A stretch of DNA of 64,000 bases from Streptomyces noursei ATCC 11455 (GTDB lineage: Bacteria; Actinomycetota; Actinomycetes; Streptomycetales; Streptomycetaceae): positions 9,734,001 through 9,798,000 of the forward strand of contig NZ_CP011533.1 in the NCBI RefSeq assembly GCF_001704275.1, written 5' to 3'. Position numbers and translations under genes: made by a program. Positions 52,174-61,138 of this stretch are shown piece by piece. The notes beneath the pieces are model-generated. The model had not been told where the DNA came from. It saw only the letters and a program-made list of their open reading frames with translations, and searched no databases. How positions within the stretch are numbered: position 1 is the stretch's first letter; each line of letters begins with the position of its first letter.

Positions 52174-55100
52174 TCATGAACAAAGCCACCCGGAGGTGTG
52201 CAGCGTCGCCAGGTACGCTGCGCGCTTCCCGTCTGCTGTGGCTTGGACCGGCCCGCAGTGCCCCTGCACGGGGAGCCGCACAAACCCGCCGGTGGCCAAC
52301 AGCCGAACCCGAGGCCCGCTCACCGCGCGGCCTCCATCGAGCCGTACCACCCCGTCGGTGTCCATGGTCAGCCGTCCCGCGGCCGCCCATCCGGCTACCT
52401 CGGCAACCTTCTCCGACCATCCCAGGCGCGGAACGATGCCCACCGCGTCCATGTAGTCCGGGTACCACCGCTCACGTTCGGCGATGGACTGTTCCGGTGC
52501 GCCGGTCTCGGGGTCGGCCGGAAGCATCTCGCTGCCCTCGTCCCCGTCTTCGGTTTCGGCGCCGTCGCCCACCGGTCGGCCAACGCGTTCAACGCCGCTG
52601 TCAGCATCTCGAACGGGTCCGTGCTCATCGTCCCCGCAGTGGCTGCCGGGGGAGTGTGCAGGAATGGGAGTCACTACCTCCGCCGCGTCATCCGCTCCCG
52701 CCTCGGGAACCTTGACCGCTTCCCGCGCCTTACGGTCCTGCTCTGCCAACTCCGCCAGGCGCGCCCGCGTCGCGTTGTACGCCTGCACCACCAACTGATG
52801 CGCCGCCGGCTTACTGTCGGCGATCCCCACCAGCCGCCGCGTCTTGGGATCGTGGCCGTACCCGGGCCCTTCCCAGACCACGAACTGTTCCCCGTACCGC
52901 TCCATCCCGTACGACTGCCATCCGCCGTAGGTGATCTCCCAGCCCTCATCCGACTTACCCTGCGGAGCACCCACCAGGGCGCGCTGCACGTGGTCGTCTG
53001 CGGCAGCCAGCATGCGCGTTTCGGAGTCCTGGCGCACCATTGCCCACACGTTGCCACGGTCCGACGCCGCGCCCACCTTCCTGCCGTCGCCGTTCTTGAC
53101 CACGAACGGCTTCTTCAGCCGGTGGTTGGTCTCGATGCGGTACGTGTGGCCGTATGCCGTGGTCATGATCGACGCGTACCCGTCCGCCTCCCCAGTCCGG
53201 GTCATCTCCTCGCCGCATCCCACCGCGGGGGTGTCCATGGCATCGGCGGGGATGGCGCGTACCCACCAGGCGACATACGCCATGCGCTCAAGGTGCACCC
53301 ATTCCCGCTGCGCGGCCGACGCTTTCCGGCTGCTCTCCACGATCTCGCCCCAAGTGCGACCGGCGAAGGCCACCGCCAGATCTTCGTGATCGTCCGCGCC
53401 CATCTGCGCAGCCTGGGCTGGCGCGTCGGTGTACCGGCCAAGGCACCACCGGTCAGCCTGGAACCGTGTCCCGTCCTGCTCTCCCTCGATGAGGAGACCG
53501 AAGCGGCCGTGGCAGATGTCGCACCGGCCCCCCTCGTTGGCGCCTGTCACCACGCACCCAAGCGCGATCAGCTCATCTGACGGGGCGCCGGCGAACGCGT
53601 GGAGGGGGACTGCCTGGCGGCCTGGCCCGGCCGGCGCCGTCGACTGCGGCCCCTCGGTCTCCTCAGGTTCGCTGGTTTCCTCGGACGCCTCGGGTGCCGG
53701 GACCGCATCGCGATCCGGAGCCTTGACCACGATCCCCGGGTGCGCCCGGAACGACCAGCCCTGTTGCTGCGCCACCTGCCGCAGCTGTACGTACCCCGTG
53801 GGCAGGTCGTACCGCGCGGCGTCCACGTCTTCCGTGACCACCGCTTCCGCCCGCACCGGGACCGGAGCCGGCTCAGGGGCCGATTTCACCTCAGGTGCGG
53901 CAGACAGGCGTGCCGTGCGGCCCTTGAACGGCCCGTCGTACCCGGCATCCCCCCATTCGGCCACCAGCCCCAAGGAGGCAAGCGCCGCGTTCGCCGCCTT
54001 CACCGCACCGGGATCCATCGCACCGCGCACGAACCACCGGGCCTCCCCAGGCGGCGTCAGGTCCACCGCGTGAAGTTCCTTCCACCGGCCGTCCGTCAGC
54101 CGCAGGACCGCCGTAGCAGCACCGCCGGCCGCGTTGATCACCGCGCGCTTACACCTCGCCACGTCCACCCTCGGCGCCCCTTGTGGAGCCGGCTCGGGGC
54201 CCGGTTGCGGAGGCTGGTGTGCGTCCCACACCGCCAACGCCTCATGTCCCTTGGTGGTCAACTCCACAGACAGCGGCGCGGCGTCATCCTCAGGAACCGT
54301 GATCCCTGCCAGTCCGTGACCGGTCGCCCACCCCATATCCCTGAGCAGGACCGGGGCGCCCTTACGGATGCGCCACTTGCCCGACGTCGTGACTTTCACG
54401 GCGCCTGCGTCGATAGCGCGGAGCACCTCGGGGAGACGGGCTTGCCACCGGAGGACGTTGGCGCGTTCACGGTCGGTCATCACACCCGGCGCCGCGCCTT
54501 CGGGACCGGCCACGGGAGCCGGCGCGGCGTGCTCGGCGAACGCGTCCCGCGCAGCCTGCGCGGTAGCGAAACGCAGCACCCGATCACCGTCCATGAACTG
54601 CCCCCTGGTCCCCATGCCGGGGCACCTGCACATCACCCGAAACGGACCCTCCCCACCACGCTGTTCGTGGTACTCGATCAGTCCTTCGTGGCCGTTGCGC
54701 TCCACCGGCGCCGCAACCTCCACCGACCCCAGCACCGCCCCCGGCACCACTTCGCCCAGCCAAGCCCCTACCTGCAGCGTGGCTTCGGCCCGGGCGTTCG
54801 CCGCCGCCTCCTCACGCTCCACAGCCGACCGCTTCTCGCGCTGCCGAACCCCCCACTCAATCTCCCGGCTAGAAGACGACACCCACCGCGGGAACGTCGG
54901 ATCGTGCTCCTCGCCCATCGGCGCGGCAGCCGCTGACGCCCACACCTGCGCCGCACGGTGCGCCAGCATCCCCGCCGACACATCAGCACCCACCGGCGTC
55001 ACCACCACCCGACGCCCCTCCACCCGCACCACAGGGCACGGGAACGCTGCCTTGAACCATGTGATCCGCGCCCACCCCGCCCGCAACTCCCGCCGGTACG

Positions 55101-56631
55101 TCTCCACCGGCCCGCACCCAGCCGCCAACGCCCAGCCGCGCGCCACGACGTTCACCGCCAACGGCTGTTCGCTACGCCGCTGCTCCCACTTCTCCATTAC
55201 GACCCGGGCCTGGCGGCGTGCTTCGCTCCGATTCCGTTCGGCCACCATCAGCAGCAACGCCCGTCGCAACTCGGCCGCCTCAGGGCCGGCCGGCACGCGG
55301 CCGTCCCGGAGCATTGCCTCCAAAGCCCGCATATCCCGCCACGGGCGGAGCGTGTACATCCCGATCCGGCTGCCGGTCAGAGCCCGCCAGGCGGCAGCCA
55401 CCATGTCTCCGCGCTCACCGCGCCGCACCCTGGCGCCCGGAACGTCCAGCGCACGCCCCTCCTCCGCCACCTCCTCATGCCCCGCCGCCCCCGCAAGCTC
55501 GATTACCGCGCGGTCCCGCGCATCCCACAGCCCCTCCCACACCTCACCTTCCGCCGTGGACTGCTCAAACCGTCGCTCGCGCTCGGCGTCGAACACCGCG
55601 CCCCACTGCTCACGCGCCACCCCCACAAATGCCGGAGCATCCGCGTACCGGCGCACGTACTCGGAGAGGATCCCTCGCACCTGCCCGAGGAACGTCTCCA
55701 GGTTCATACCCGGAGCGGCAGCAAGACGTTCGGCGTCCCGCCGCGCCACCTCGGCCTGAGCGGCCGCCAGCAACGGAGCGAACAGTTCATCCGCCTCAGG
55801 CGCCAACAGGGCCTTCTCCAAACGGTCGGCCGCGTCCACGGCCAACTGCGCCAGCCGGGCCACACGCCGCGCCATCTCAAACGCCCGACGCGCATCCGGC
55901 ACCAGGCCGCGAGCCTCCGTGTCCGACACATCAAACATCAGCGCCTCGACCACATCCCGAGCCCGGCACGCGATCCGATACGCCGCCCGGTAATGCGGGC
56001 CCCCCTCCAACTCCGCCTGCGCCACCCACGCAGCCTCGCCGCGCCGTGCGGTCACCGCATCCAACGCCACCTGCGCCCGCTCCAGCGCCCCCGCCGCATC
56101 CGCCGAACGCTCCCCAGCCACCTCACACCAGTGGCCAGCGTCCCGCCCCTGCGCCGTACGCTGCTCCCGCTCCCCCGTGCGGTCCACCAGCGTCCATGCC
56201 TCATCTCGGACGCGGGCAAGCATGTCCCGATACCCGCAGCCGGAGTGCACCACCGTCACGGAACCATCGGGCTCCACACACCCCATCGTCCCCGACCCCC
56301 ACCGACTGCCGTTCCACACAGCCTCGGCCACCACATCCGTCATCTGAAGATCACCACGCCCATCCGGCGCCAGCCACAACCCTTTCATCACCAGACGCCA
56401 GCACCGCGCACTGTCACGCCACACGGAGCACTCCCACCCCCGCGCCTGCGCCTTACGCCCCAACGACCCCAGATTCCGCGGGGCGCCATCCGATACCGCC
56501 TGCGCCACCATGTCCACCCCAGCCACCTCGGCCCCCTCCGCCGACACCAACACCGGCGCAATATCTGTCTGGTCCTGTTGCCCCTGCGGGCCGTCATATC
56601 CATGTGCTGCACGATCGGAGTAGTCGCTCAC
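52174..56631 (-). CDS. Giant multidomain protein, C-terminus cut by IS21 (1,485 aa)
   Basis: The GTG at 56631 (AAAAGGA upstream) starts VSDYSDRAAHGYDG. The protein is a string of small domains: a Trp-rich N-terminal part (WECSVWRDSARCWRLVMKGL), long Ala/Arg helices (about 200-520), winged-helix-like units (ERANVLRWQARLPEVLRAID ... LSVELTTKGHEALAVWDAHQ), a CxxC site (GGRCDICHGRFGLLIEG) and a WEITYGGWQSYGMERYGEQF segment. No enzyme motif is recognised. The last two residues and the stop come from the IS21 end. Beyond the IS the frame could continue for about 19 codons (TPPQTASRRQNRW). Confidence 0.65.
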   Translation of the reverse strand: MSDYSDRAAHGYDGPQGQQDQTDIAPVLVSAEGAEVAGVDMVAQAVSDGAPRNLGSLGRKAQARGWECSVWRDSARCWRLVMKGLWLAPDGRGDLQMTDVVAEAVWNGSRWGSGTMGCVEPDGSVTVVHSGCGYRDMLARVRDEAWTLVDRTGEREQRTAQGRDAGHWCEVAGERSADAAGALERAQVALDAVTARRGEAAWVAQAELEGGPHYRAAYRIACRARDVVEALMFDVSDTEARGLVPDARRAFEMARRVARLAQLAVDAADRLEKALLAPEADELFAPLLAAAQAEVARRDAERLAAAPGMNLETFLGQVRGILSEYVRRYADAPAFVGVAREQWGAVFDAERERRFEQSTAEGEVWEGLWDARDRAVIELAGAAGHEEVAEEGRALDVPGARVRRGERGDMVAAAWRALTGSRIGMYTLRPWRDMRALEAMLRDGRVPAGPEAAELRRALLLMVAERNRSEARRQARVVMEKWEQRRSEQPLAVNVVARGWALAAGCGPVETYRRELRAGWARITWFKAAFPCPVVRVEGRRVVVTPVGADVSAGMLAHRAAQVWASAAAAPMGEEHDPTFPRWVSSSSREIEWGVRQREKRSAVEREEAAANARAEATLQVGAWLGEVVPGAVLGSVEVAAPVERNGHEGLIEYHEQRGGEGPFRVMCRCPGMGTRGQFMDGDRVLRFATAQAARDAFAEHAAPAPVAGPEGAAPGVMTDRERANVLRWQARLPEVLRAIDAGAVKVTTSGKWRIRKGAPVLLRDMGWATGHGLAGITVPEDDAAPLSVELTTKGHEALAVWDAHQPPQPGPEPAPQGAPRVDVARCKRAVINAAGGAATAVLRLTDGRWKELHAVDLTPPGEARWFVRGAMDPGAVKAANAALASLGLVAEWGDAGYDGPFKGRTARLSAAPEVKSAPEPAPVPVRAEAVVTEDVDAARYDLPTGYVQLRQVAQQQGWSFRAHPGIVVKAPDRDAVPAPEASEETSEPEETEGPQSTAPAGPGRQAVPLHAFAGAPSDELIALGCVVTGANEGGRCDICHGRFGLLIEGEQDGTRFQADRWCLGRYTDAPAQAAQMGADDHEDLAVAFAGRTWGEIVESSRKASAAQREWVHLERMAYVAWWVRAIPADAMDTPAVGCGEEMTRTGEADGYASIMTTAYGHTYRIETNHRLKKPFVVKNGDGRKVGAASDRGNVWAMVRQDSETRMLAAADDHVQRALVGAPQGKSDEGWEITYGGWQSYGMERYGEQFVVWEGPGYGHDPKTRRLVGIADSKPAAHQLVVQAYNATRARLAELAEQDRKAREAVKVPEAGADDAAEVVTPIPAHSPGSHCGDDEHGPVRDADSGVERVGRPVGDGAETEDGDEGSEMLPADPETGAPEQSIAERERWYPDYMDAVGIVPRLGWSEKVAEVAGWAAAGRLTMDTDGVVRLDGGRAVSGPRVRLLATGGFVRLPVQGHCGPVQATADGKRAAYLATLHTSGWLCS

Positions 56632-56737
56632 TTCTGCATCCTTTTGGTTCAGCTGGCGGAGTACCGGGCACAATGCAGCCCCGGCCATGTTCCGGCCGGG
56701 GCTGCGTCGAATCCGTCTGGTTCACGGCGTGGGTGGT

Positions 56738-56956
56738 TCAGTTCGATTCCTCCCCCTTGATCTCCTCCAAGGCGAGTTCGAGTTTTCCGAGGGCGTAGTA
56801 CTTGAGGCGCCGCAGATCCTTGGTGATCTCTGTGGTATTGACGGGAGCTTCGGTGACCGTCGGGTCGTGTTTCATCAGCACGTCCAACAGGGTCTTCTCC
56901 GCCTCCTCCAGCATCTCGACGATGCTCTGATTGATCTTGGGTCGCTTGCGGGCCAC
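56738..56956 (-). CDS. Small helical protein
   Basis: 72 residues from GTG 56956 with GGAAGG upstream. Nearly all helix: NQSIVEMLEEAEKTLLDVLM, EITKDLRRLKYYALGKLELA, ending in an acidic tail. It is compatible with a small regulator or structural adaptor, but no family is recognised. It follows the 93-residue gene by 2 nt and precedes the giant gene by about 100 nt. Confidence 0.6.
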   Translation of the reverse strand: MARKRPKINQSIVEMLEEAEKTLLDVLMKHDPTVTEAPVNTTEITKDLRRLKYYALGKLELALEEIKGEESN

Positions 56957-56958
56957 GG

Positions 56959-57240
56959 TCAGCCTTCCTTGTACGCCGTGATCGAGGCGTGCCCTGCGAC
57001 CGCCATTTCTTCGGCGTGCAGGACAATGGGGTGAAGGTGCTGGTAGCAAGCGAACTCGTTCCTGCGCTCGCCGAGGCCGGGAATCCCTGTACGGTTCACC
57101 GTGTACGTCACGACGTGATCCGGTCGCATGATGCAGCGCGCCTCGTCACCCGGAAATCCCCCGCAGGTTGGGCGGGTATCCTGCTTGATCTCGATCTCGG
57201 TGGCGGTGGTACTAAGCCACGCCTTTGTCGTGTACTTCAT
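56959..57240 (-). CDS. Small protein, unknown
   Basis: 93 residues from ATG 57240, with AAGGAGG upstream. Strand-rich (KAWLSTTATEIEIKQDTRP, HVVTYTVNRTGIPGLG) with three cysteines and several His (CGGFPGDEARCIM, FACYQHLHPIVLH) that could bind a metal. It lies after a terminator hairpin, so it may begin a transcript with the 72-residue gene. Confidence 0.6.
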   Translation of the reverse strand: MKYTTKAWLSTTATEIEIKQDTRPTCGGFPGDEARCIMRPDHVVTYTVNRTGIPGLGERRNEFACYQHLHPIVLHAEEMAVAGHASITAYKEG

Positions 57241-57284
57241 GGTGATTCGGATCCTCCTTCTGCCGGGGGTTACCGGACACAAAA

Positions 57285-57314
57285 GCGGGCCGTTCCCCGA
57301 AGGGAGCGGCCCGC
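57285..57314. terminator. Hairpin terminator
   Basis: GCGGGCCG pairs with CGGCCCGC around a 14-nt loop, between the 100-residue gene and the 93-residue gene. The inner bases TTCCCC/GGGAG can extend the stem partly. Confidence 0.65.
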
Positions 57315-57332
57315 CGTCGAATTCGTCTTGTC

Positions 57333-57635
57333 CTACGCGTCGGTGGAAACGGAATTTCCGTCGATCCGGGTTCCGTCGGGGTACACCTTGGGCAACAGTT
57401 CGAGATCGCCACTCAGCTTGTTTTGCAGCTCTCCGAGAAAATTCCGAACTGCCTTATCAAATTCTGTATCCGAACCGTCGACCTCGCTCGCGCACTTCGC
57501 GCATACGCGGTTGAGGAGATCCCCTCCGATACCCCGGATCTCGAACGTGGGCGTGTCGGATGCATCGACGTCGATGAACACAACGGGCGCCATCTCGAAG
57601 TTGGTGCTCGTGCACCCCTTGAAGCCACACTGCAT
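57333..57635 (-). CDS. Small protein with paired cysteines
   Basis: 100 residues; the ATG has AAGGAGAAG upstream. Cys pairs at the start (MQCGFKGCTSTNF) and middle (NRVCAKCASEVDG) suggest a zinc-binding fold. The rest is strands and a short helix. Last gene before the terminator at 57.3 kb. Not recognised. Confidence 0.6.
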   Translation of the reverse strand: MQCGFKGCTSTNFEMAPVVFIDVDASDTPTFEIRGIGGDLLNRVCAKCASEVDGSDTEFDKAVRNFLGELQNKLSGDLELLPKVYPDGTRIDGNSVSTDA

Positions 57636-57713
57636 GCTCTTCTCCTTCCTCGTTGCGGGCGCCTGTTGGCCGCCACGGCGACTCCACGTCGCTGACGCGG
57701 AGCGCCGAAGCAG

Positions 57714-58298
57714 TCAGCAGGTGGTGGCCTTCCGAACGTCGTTCCAGCCGTAGAGGCCGGTGGGTACGCCCGCGTTCCACTCACACAGTCGGGCATCGAC
57801 CGGGTCAGCTTCCTGATCAGTGATGAAGTGGGTGATGGCCACCTCACGCGCGTACGAGAATTCGCCGTCGGCCACGTAGGAGTACCGGCCTCGTGCAGGG
57901 TCGTTGGGGAAGTCGAAGGTGAATTCCCAGACTCCTTCGCCGTCCGGTACTTCGGTGGTCCAGGGGTCGGACTCGGCCATGAAGGCGGCTTCCCTATTGA
58001 GCCAGTCGAAGTCCTTGAAGTCGTCCTTGTGCACTAGGCGTGCGATGAAGAACTGAGCCCGGTCCAGAGAGAAGGTGGACACGAGTTCGTCGGCCGGAAT
58101 GAGTTCGATGCTCTCCCCCTCCCATACGTAGAAGGCGGCTCGCTGCGGGTCCTCATTCGGCTGGCCCTGGACGGTGAACACGTGGCCGGCGTCCTCGACC
58201 TTCCAGACCTTTCGTTCCTCCATTGCGAGCATGCTGCTGAAGATGCCCGAAACGGGCGGCAGTTCGGTGACGGTCTGGCGTTCACGCCAAGCGGTCAT
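57714..58298 (-). CDS. Hypothetical protein
   Basis: 194 residues from ATG 58298 (GGGAG upstream). Mixed alpha/beta with many aromatic residues (RKVWKVEDAGHVFTVQGQ, GVWEFTFDFPNDPARGRYSY). The frame is open upstream and holds HVDECDDDCSSCRENN just before the ATG. That Cys cluster looks conserved, but no start codon precedes it within 60 codons, so either the true start is non-standard or the cluster is the end of a decayed gene. Function unknown. Confidence 0.55.
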   Translation of the reverse strand: MTAWRERQTVTELPPVSGIFSSMLAMEERKVWKVEDAGHVFTVQGQPNEDPQRAAFYVWEGESIELIPADELVSTFSLDRAQFFIARLVHKDDFKDFDWLNREAAFMAESDPWTTEVPDGEGVWEFTFDFPNDPARGRYSYVADGEFSYAREVAITHFITDQEADPVDARLCEWNAGVPTGLYGWNDVRKATTC

Positions 58299-58618
58299 GA
58301 TGTTGTTCTCCCGGCAGGAGGAGCAGTCGTCGTCGCACTCGTCGACGTGCGGGACGGTCAGTTCGTCCCGGAAGGCTCCGTACGTGACGCCCTCCGCGGT
58401 CGGCTTCGAGGCCGCCTCTACGGCAGGCCGCCGGCCGACATCCTGGAGGTGGATGGTGTTGGTTGAGGTGTGGCGTGCTGGGGTGGGGCCGTACCCGGGG
58501 CACGATCTGGCTCGGGTACGGCCGGACGGCCGGGGCTCAGCCAGGTACGTCCGACGTCGACGGCGCGGTGGTGGTGAGGGCGCCGCCGCCTCATTCGGCC
58601 AGACGGCACTGGGCAGGG
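58299..58618. other. Intergenic region with a terminator
   Basis: About 320 nt. Contains the upstream extension of the 194-residue gene (Cys cluster) and a hairpin at 58,487-58,523. No separate gene is supported. Confidence 0.45.
58487..58523. terminator. Perfect 10-bp hairpin
   Basis: GGCCGTACCC pairs with GGGTACGGCC around a 17-nt loop. It lies about 100 nt after the stop of the 197-residue gene. Confidence 0.6.
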
Positions 58619-59212
58619 TCAGGAACTGGCCTGCGGCTTCTCGGCCAGCGGGGGCGTCACGTCCACCCGCAGGGCGCGCCGTGTCGCCGTGTTGCTGCTC
58701 TCCACCCGCCACACCTTCCAGCCTGCCTCAACGAACGCGGCGGCGACGGTGTCGAGAGCAGAGTTCCGGGCGGTGCGGACGGTCCGCGACTTACGGGACC
58801 TCATGCCCCGCTCGTCCTGCGCACCGTCGATGAACCAGAAGAGTTCCAGCGTCCGCCCCGCCCCGGGCCACATGAACGCGCCCTGCGGCCCCTCCGGGCT
58901 GTGCCACTCCCGGTACAGCATCTTGCGACCGGGAACCGTGGCCACCGGAACTTCGGCCGCCCGCAGGATGTCTATCGCTGCGATAACGCCCGGGTCCTGC
59001 GCGTACTCCGGCAGGACTCCCACCGCGTCCAGCTCCGCACCTTCACCGCTCACGGCCGGGCGCAGCTCCCCCACCTGGGACTGCCGCACACCCCCCTCGC
59101 CGTGCTTGTCGGGCTCTACCGCTCGATGCGCCGCCTCCAACTCGATGCGCTCCGGCGTACCGCCGTTCACCATCCGCATGGCGTACGCCGCCTGCTGCTC
59201 GCTGCTGCTCAT
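58619..59212 (-). CDS. Hypothetical protein
   Basis: 197 residues; ATG 59212 has GGAGAGGAA upstream. The N-terminus is helical and polar; a central part (VPVATVPGRKMLYREWHSPE, RTLELFWFIDGAQD) and a C-terminal domain (VAAAFVEAGWKVWRVESSNT) resemble a small alpha/beta sandwich. No motif recognised. Flanked by terminators, so it is probably a single-gene transcript. Confidence 0.6.
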   Translation of the reverse strand: MSSSEQQAAYAMRMVNGGTPERIELEAAHRAVEPDKHGEGGVRQSQVGELRPAVSGEGAELDAVGVLPEYAQDPGVIAAIDILRAAEVPVATVPGRKMLYREWHSPEGPQGAFMWPGAGRTLELFWFIDGAQDERGMRSRKSRTVRTARNSALDTVAAAFVEAGWKVWRVESSNTATRRALRVDVTPPLAEKPQASS

Positions 59213-59364
59213 CAGGTGTTCCTCTCCTTCGGGTACCGGCCTGCTCTCGCCGGGGATTGCGCCGGGCAGGCCCGGCTAACGTCGCCGCCCAGCAGGGCGA
59301 ACAGACGCGGTTTCTGGACTTTCTGAACCGGTCACACGCACGTGGGCGCGTACGGGGCCGCGGG

Positions 59365-59396
59365 GGCGCCGCCCGACCCGATCGCCGGGCGGCGCC
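59365..59396. terminator. GC-rich hairpin terminator
   Basis: GGCGCCGCCCG pairs with CGGGCGGCGCC around a 10-nt loop. It lies just beyond the stop of the 576-residue gene. Confidence 0.7.
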
Positions 59397-59407
59397 ACGG
59401 TGCGGGA

Positions 59408-61138
59408 TCAGACCTGGCTCAGTCCGGCGTACTCGACGGGGACCTCGACGCGGAACAAGTGGTTCAGGGCCTTACGGGCGTTGTCCGCCGCGTTCAGGCG
59501 GCCGTCGAGCCGGGCGATGCGCACGATCAGGGGCGGGTGCGCGGGGATACGGCCCATGGGCGAGTCGACGACCGCCGTGATCCGGACGAACACCTGCTTC
59601 CCGGTCGGCAGCACCGGCCGGCAGTCCACGCGGATGCTGGGCGTGCCGGTCTCGATGGCGGCACGCTCGTCGGGCGTGCCCATGGTGGCCATGTACGCGC
59701 GGGCCGCCGTCCGGATCTCCTCGGCCGTGGCGGGGACGTACGTGCCGCGCATCTGCTCGGCGCGCGGCTCGACAGCCAGGACTGCCGCGCGGGCGCGCTC
59801 GATGGCGGCGCGCGCCTTGTCCCGGGCGGCGGTGCGGCTGGCGAGCCCTTCGGCGGTGCGCAGGGCCTCCCATGCTTCCTCGGTGGCGTCCCGTGCCGCG
59901 CGCAGCTCGGGGTGAAGGCCGGCGGGCGCGGCCAGGGGCAGCGTCTCCAGGTGGCAGGCGATCGTGTGCAGGTCGCGCGGGGACTCGCTCAGGGACGCGT
60001 CGCGGATGGCCTCGTACGCGGCGAGCGCGGTGAACAGGGGCGCGGCGGTGGCCGGGGGCATCTCGGCGGCGATGGCCTCACGGATCGCGGGGTACAGCTC
60101 CGGCCGAGGCGGCTTCACGCAGTGGGCGAACGCGGCGCACAGTGCCTCGTCGGTCGGCTCCTCGGTGTGCTGGTCGGCCCACCACTTTCCGGCGAACTGC
60201 ACCGCGTGGCGACGGGTCTTGACGTCGTCGGCCGGGCGCTCCTCGGCGGTGGGGACGGAGCGGCCACCGGTGCAGGGGCCGTCCCCGTTTGTGGCGTACG
60301 GCGTGCCGCAGCCGGGGCAGAAGTCGACGGAGTGGTCAGCGATCAACGCGGTGGGGATGTACCGGGCGGCCTGGTAGCCGTTGGACACGTAGACGGTGCC
60401 GTCGGTGTCCAGGGTGGTGCGGGCGCGACCGGGGGTGTTGTCGAGCATGCGGCGCTGCACCATAGCGACGCCGCCGCGGTCGATGTCGGCCTGGTCGTCG
60501 TGGTTGGGCAGGATCCAACGGCCCGCGTCGCGGAGCTGGACGACGTAGTCCGTGTGAGCGAGGACTTCGGCGGGCGTGCGCAGCTCCTCGCGGGTGAGTT
60601 CGCGGCCGGGCATGCCTTCGAGGACGGAGGCGCCAGCGGGAACGGGGTCGGCGGCGAGGACCTCGGCGGCCGAGCGCGCGGCGGGGGCGGGGGCGGTGCC
60701 GTACAGGCGGGCGAGAGAGTCGACCGCAACGATCAGGTGGTGTCCGGGCTCGAACACGCGGGCGTCGCCCATGACGCTGTCAGCGTGGGTGCGGGTGGTC
60801 CACGTGATCTGAACCCACGGGGTGCCGGGGCCGTTGTACGCCTTCACGGTGCCGATGGTGCGGTCTTCCAGGCGGACGGCGGCGATCACGTCCATGCCGG
60901 GGCGGACCATGTCGGCGCGCACCGGGATCGCGGTTCCGGCGGCGACGGCGGCGTACGTCTCGGCGAAGTAGGCCAGGAGGGCGTCATCGATCGGGCCGGT
61001 GAGTTCCTGGGCGGTCGGGCGCTGCTCCTGCACTGCGTTTGCGCCGTGGCCGTCGGTCCATACATAGCCGCTCGGTTCGCTGTCGGCTTCGGCCTGGACG
61101 GTCACCGCCCGGGCGGTGAAGTGGAAGTCGTCGGGCAT
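59408..61138 (-). CDS. Large hypothetical protein (576 aa) with a zinc-finger-like site
   Basis: The ATG at 61138 overlaps the preceding stop (TGATG). The N-terminal half is strand-rich (RPGMDVIAAVRLEDRTIGTV, TPWVQITWTTRTHADSVMGD), then a Cys site, VDFCPGCGTPYATNGDGPC, then helices (WEALRTAEGLASRTAARDKA). The C-terminal domain (IRVDCRPVLPTGKQVFVRIT) is again beta. Its mixture of small domains recalls the two giant proteins downstream. No enzyme motif is recognised. Confidence 0.6.
   Translation of the reverse strand: MPDDFHFTARAVTVQAEADSEPSGYVWTDGHGANAVQEQRPTAQELTGPIDDALLAYFAETYAAVAAGTAIPVRADMVRPGMDVIAAVRLEDRTIGTVKAYNGPGTPWVQITWTTRTHADSVMGDARVFEPGHHLIVAVDSLARLYGTAPAPAARSAAEVLAADPVPAGASVLEGMPGRELTREELRTPAEVLAHTDYVVQLRDAGRWILPNHDDQADIDRGGVAMVQRRMLDNTPGRARTTLDTDGTVYVSNGYQAARYIPTALIADHSVDFCPGCGTPYATNGDGPCTGGRSVPTAEERPADDVKTRRHAVQFAGKWWADQHTEEPTDEALCAAFAHCVKPPRPELYPAIREAIAAEMPPATAAPLFTALAAYEAIRDASLSESPRDLHTIACHLETLPLAAPAGLHPELRAARDATEEAWEALRTAEGLASRTAARDKARAAIERARAAVLAVEPRAEQMRGTYVPATAEEIRTAARAYMATMGTPDERAAIETGTPSIRVDCRPVLPTGKQVFVRITAVVDSPMGRIPAHPPLIVRIARLDGRLNAADNARKALNHLFRVEVPVEYAGLSQV

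Larger units (their letters stand above)
47110..52182 (-). mobile_element. IS21-family element carrying a group II intron
   Basis: The left end starts TGTGCATGAG (47,110) and the right end is the complementary CTCATGAACA (52,173-52,182). A second copy of the right-end repeat lies at 52,096-52,117 (CCGCCGTCA...GTGAACA), as expected for the multiple end repeats of IS21. Contents: istA, istB (overlapping ATGA) and a group II intron of 2,423 nt inside istB. Without the intron the element would be about 2,650 nt. I do not see a target duplication at the two flanks. Confidence 0.75.

Noticed and set aside
50415..52715. 766-codon plus frame opposite istA
   Set aside because: Antisense shadow of IstA, with no ribosome site at its start.
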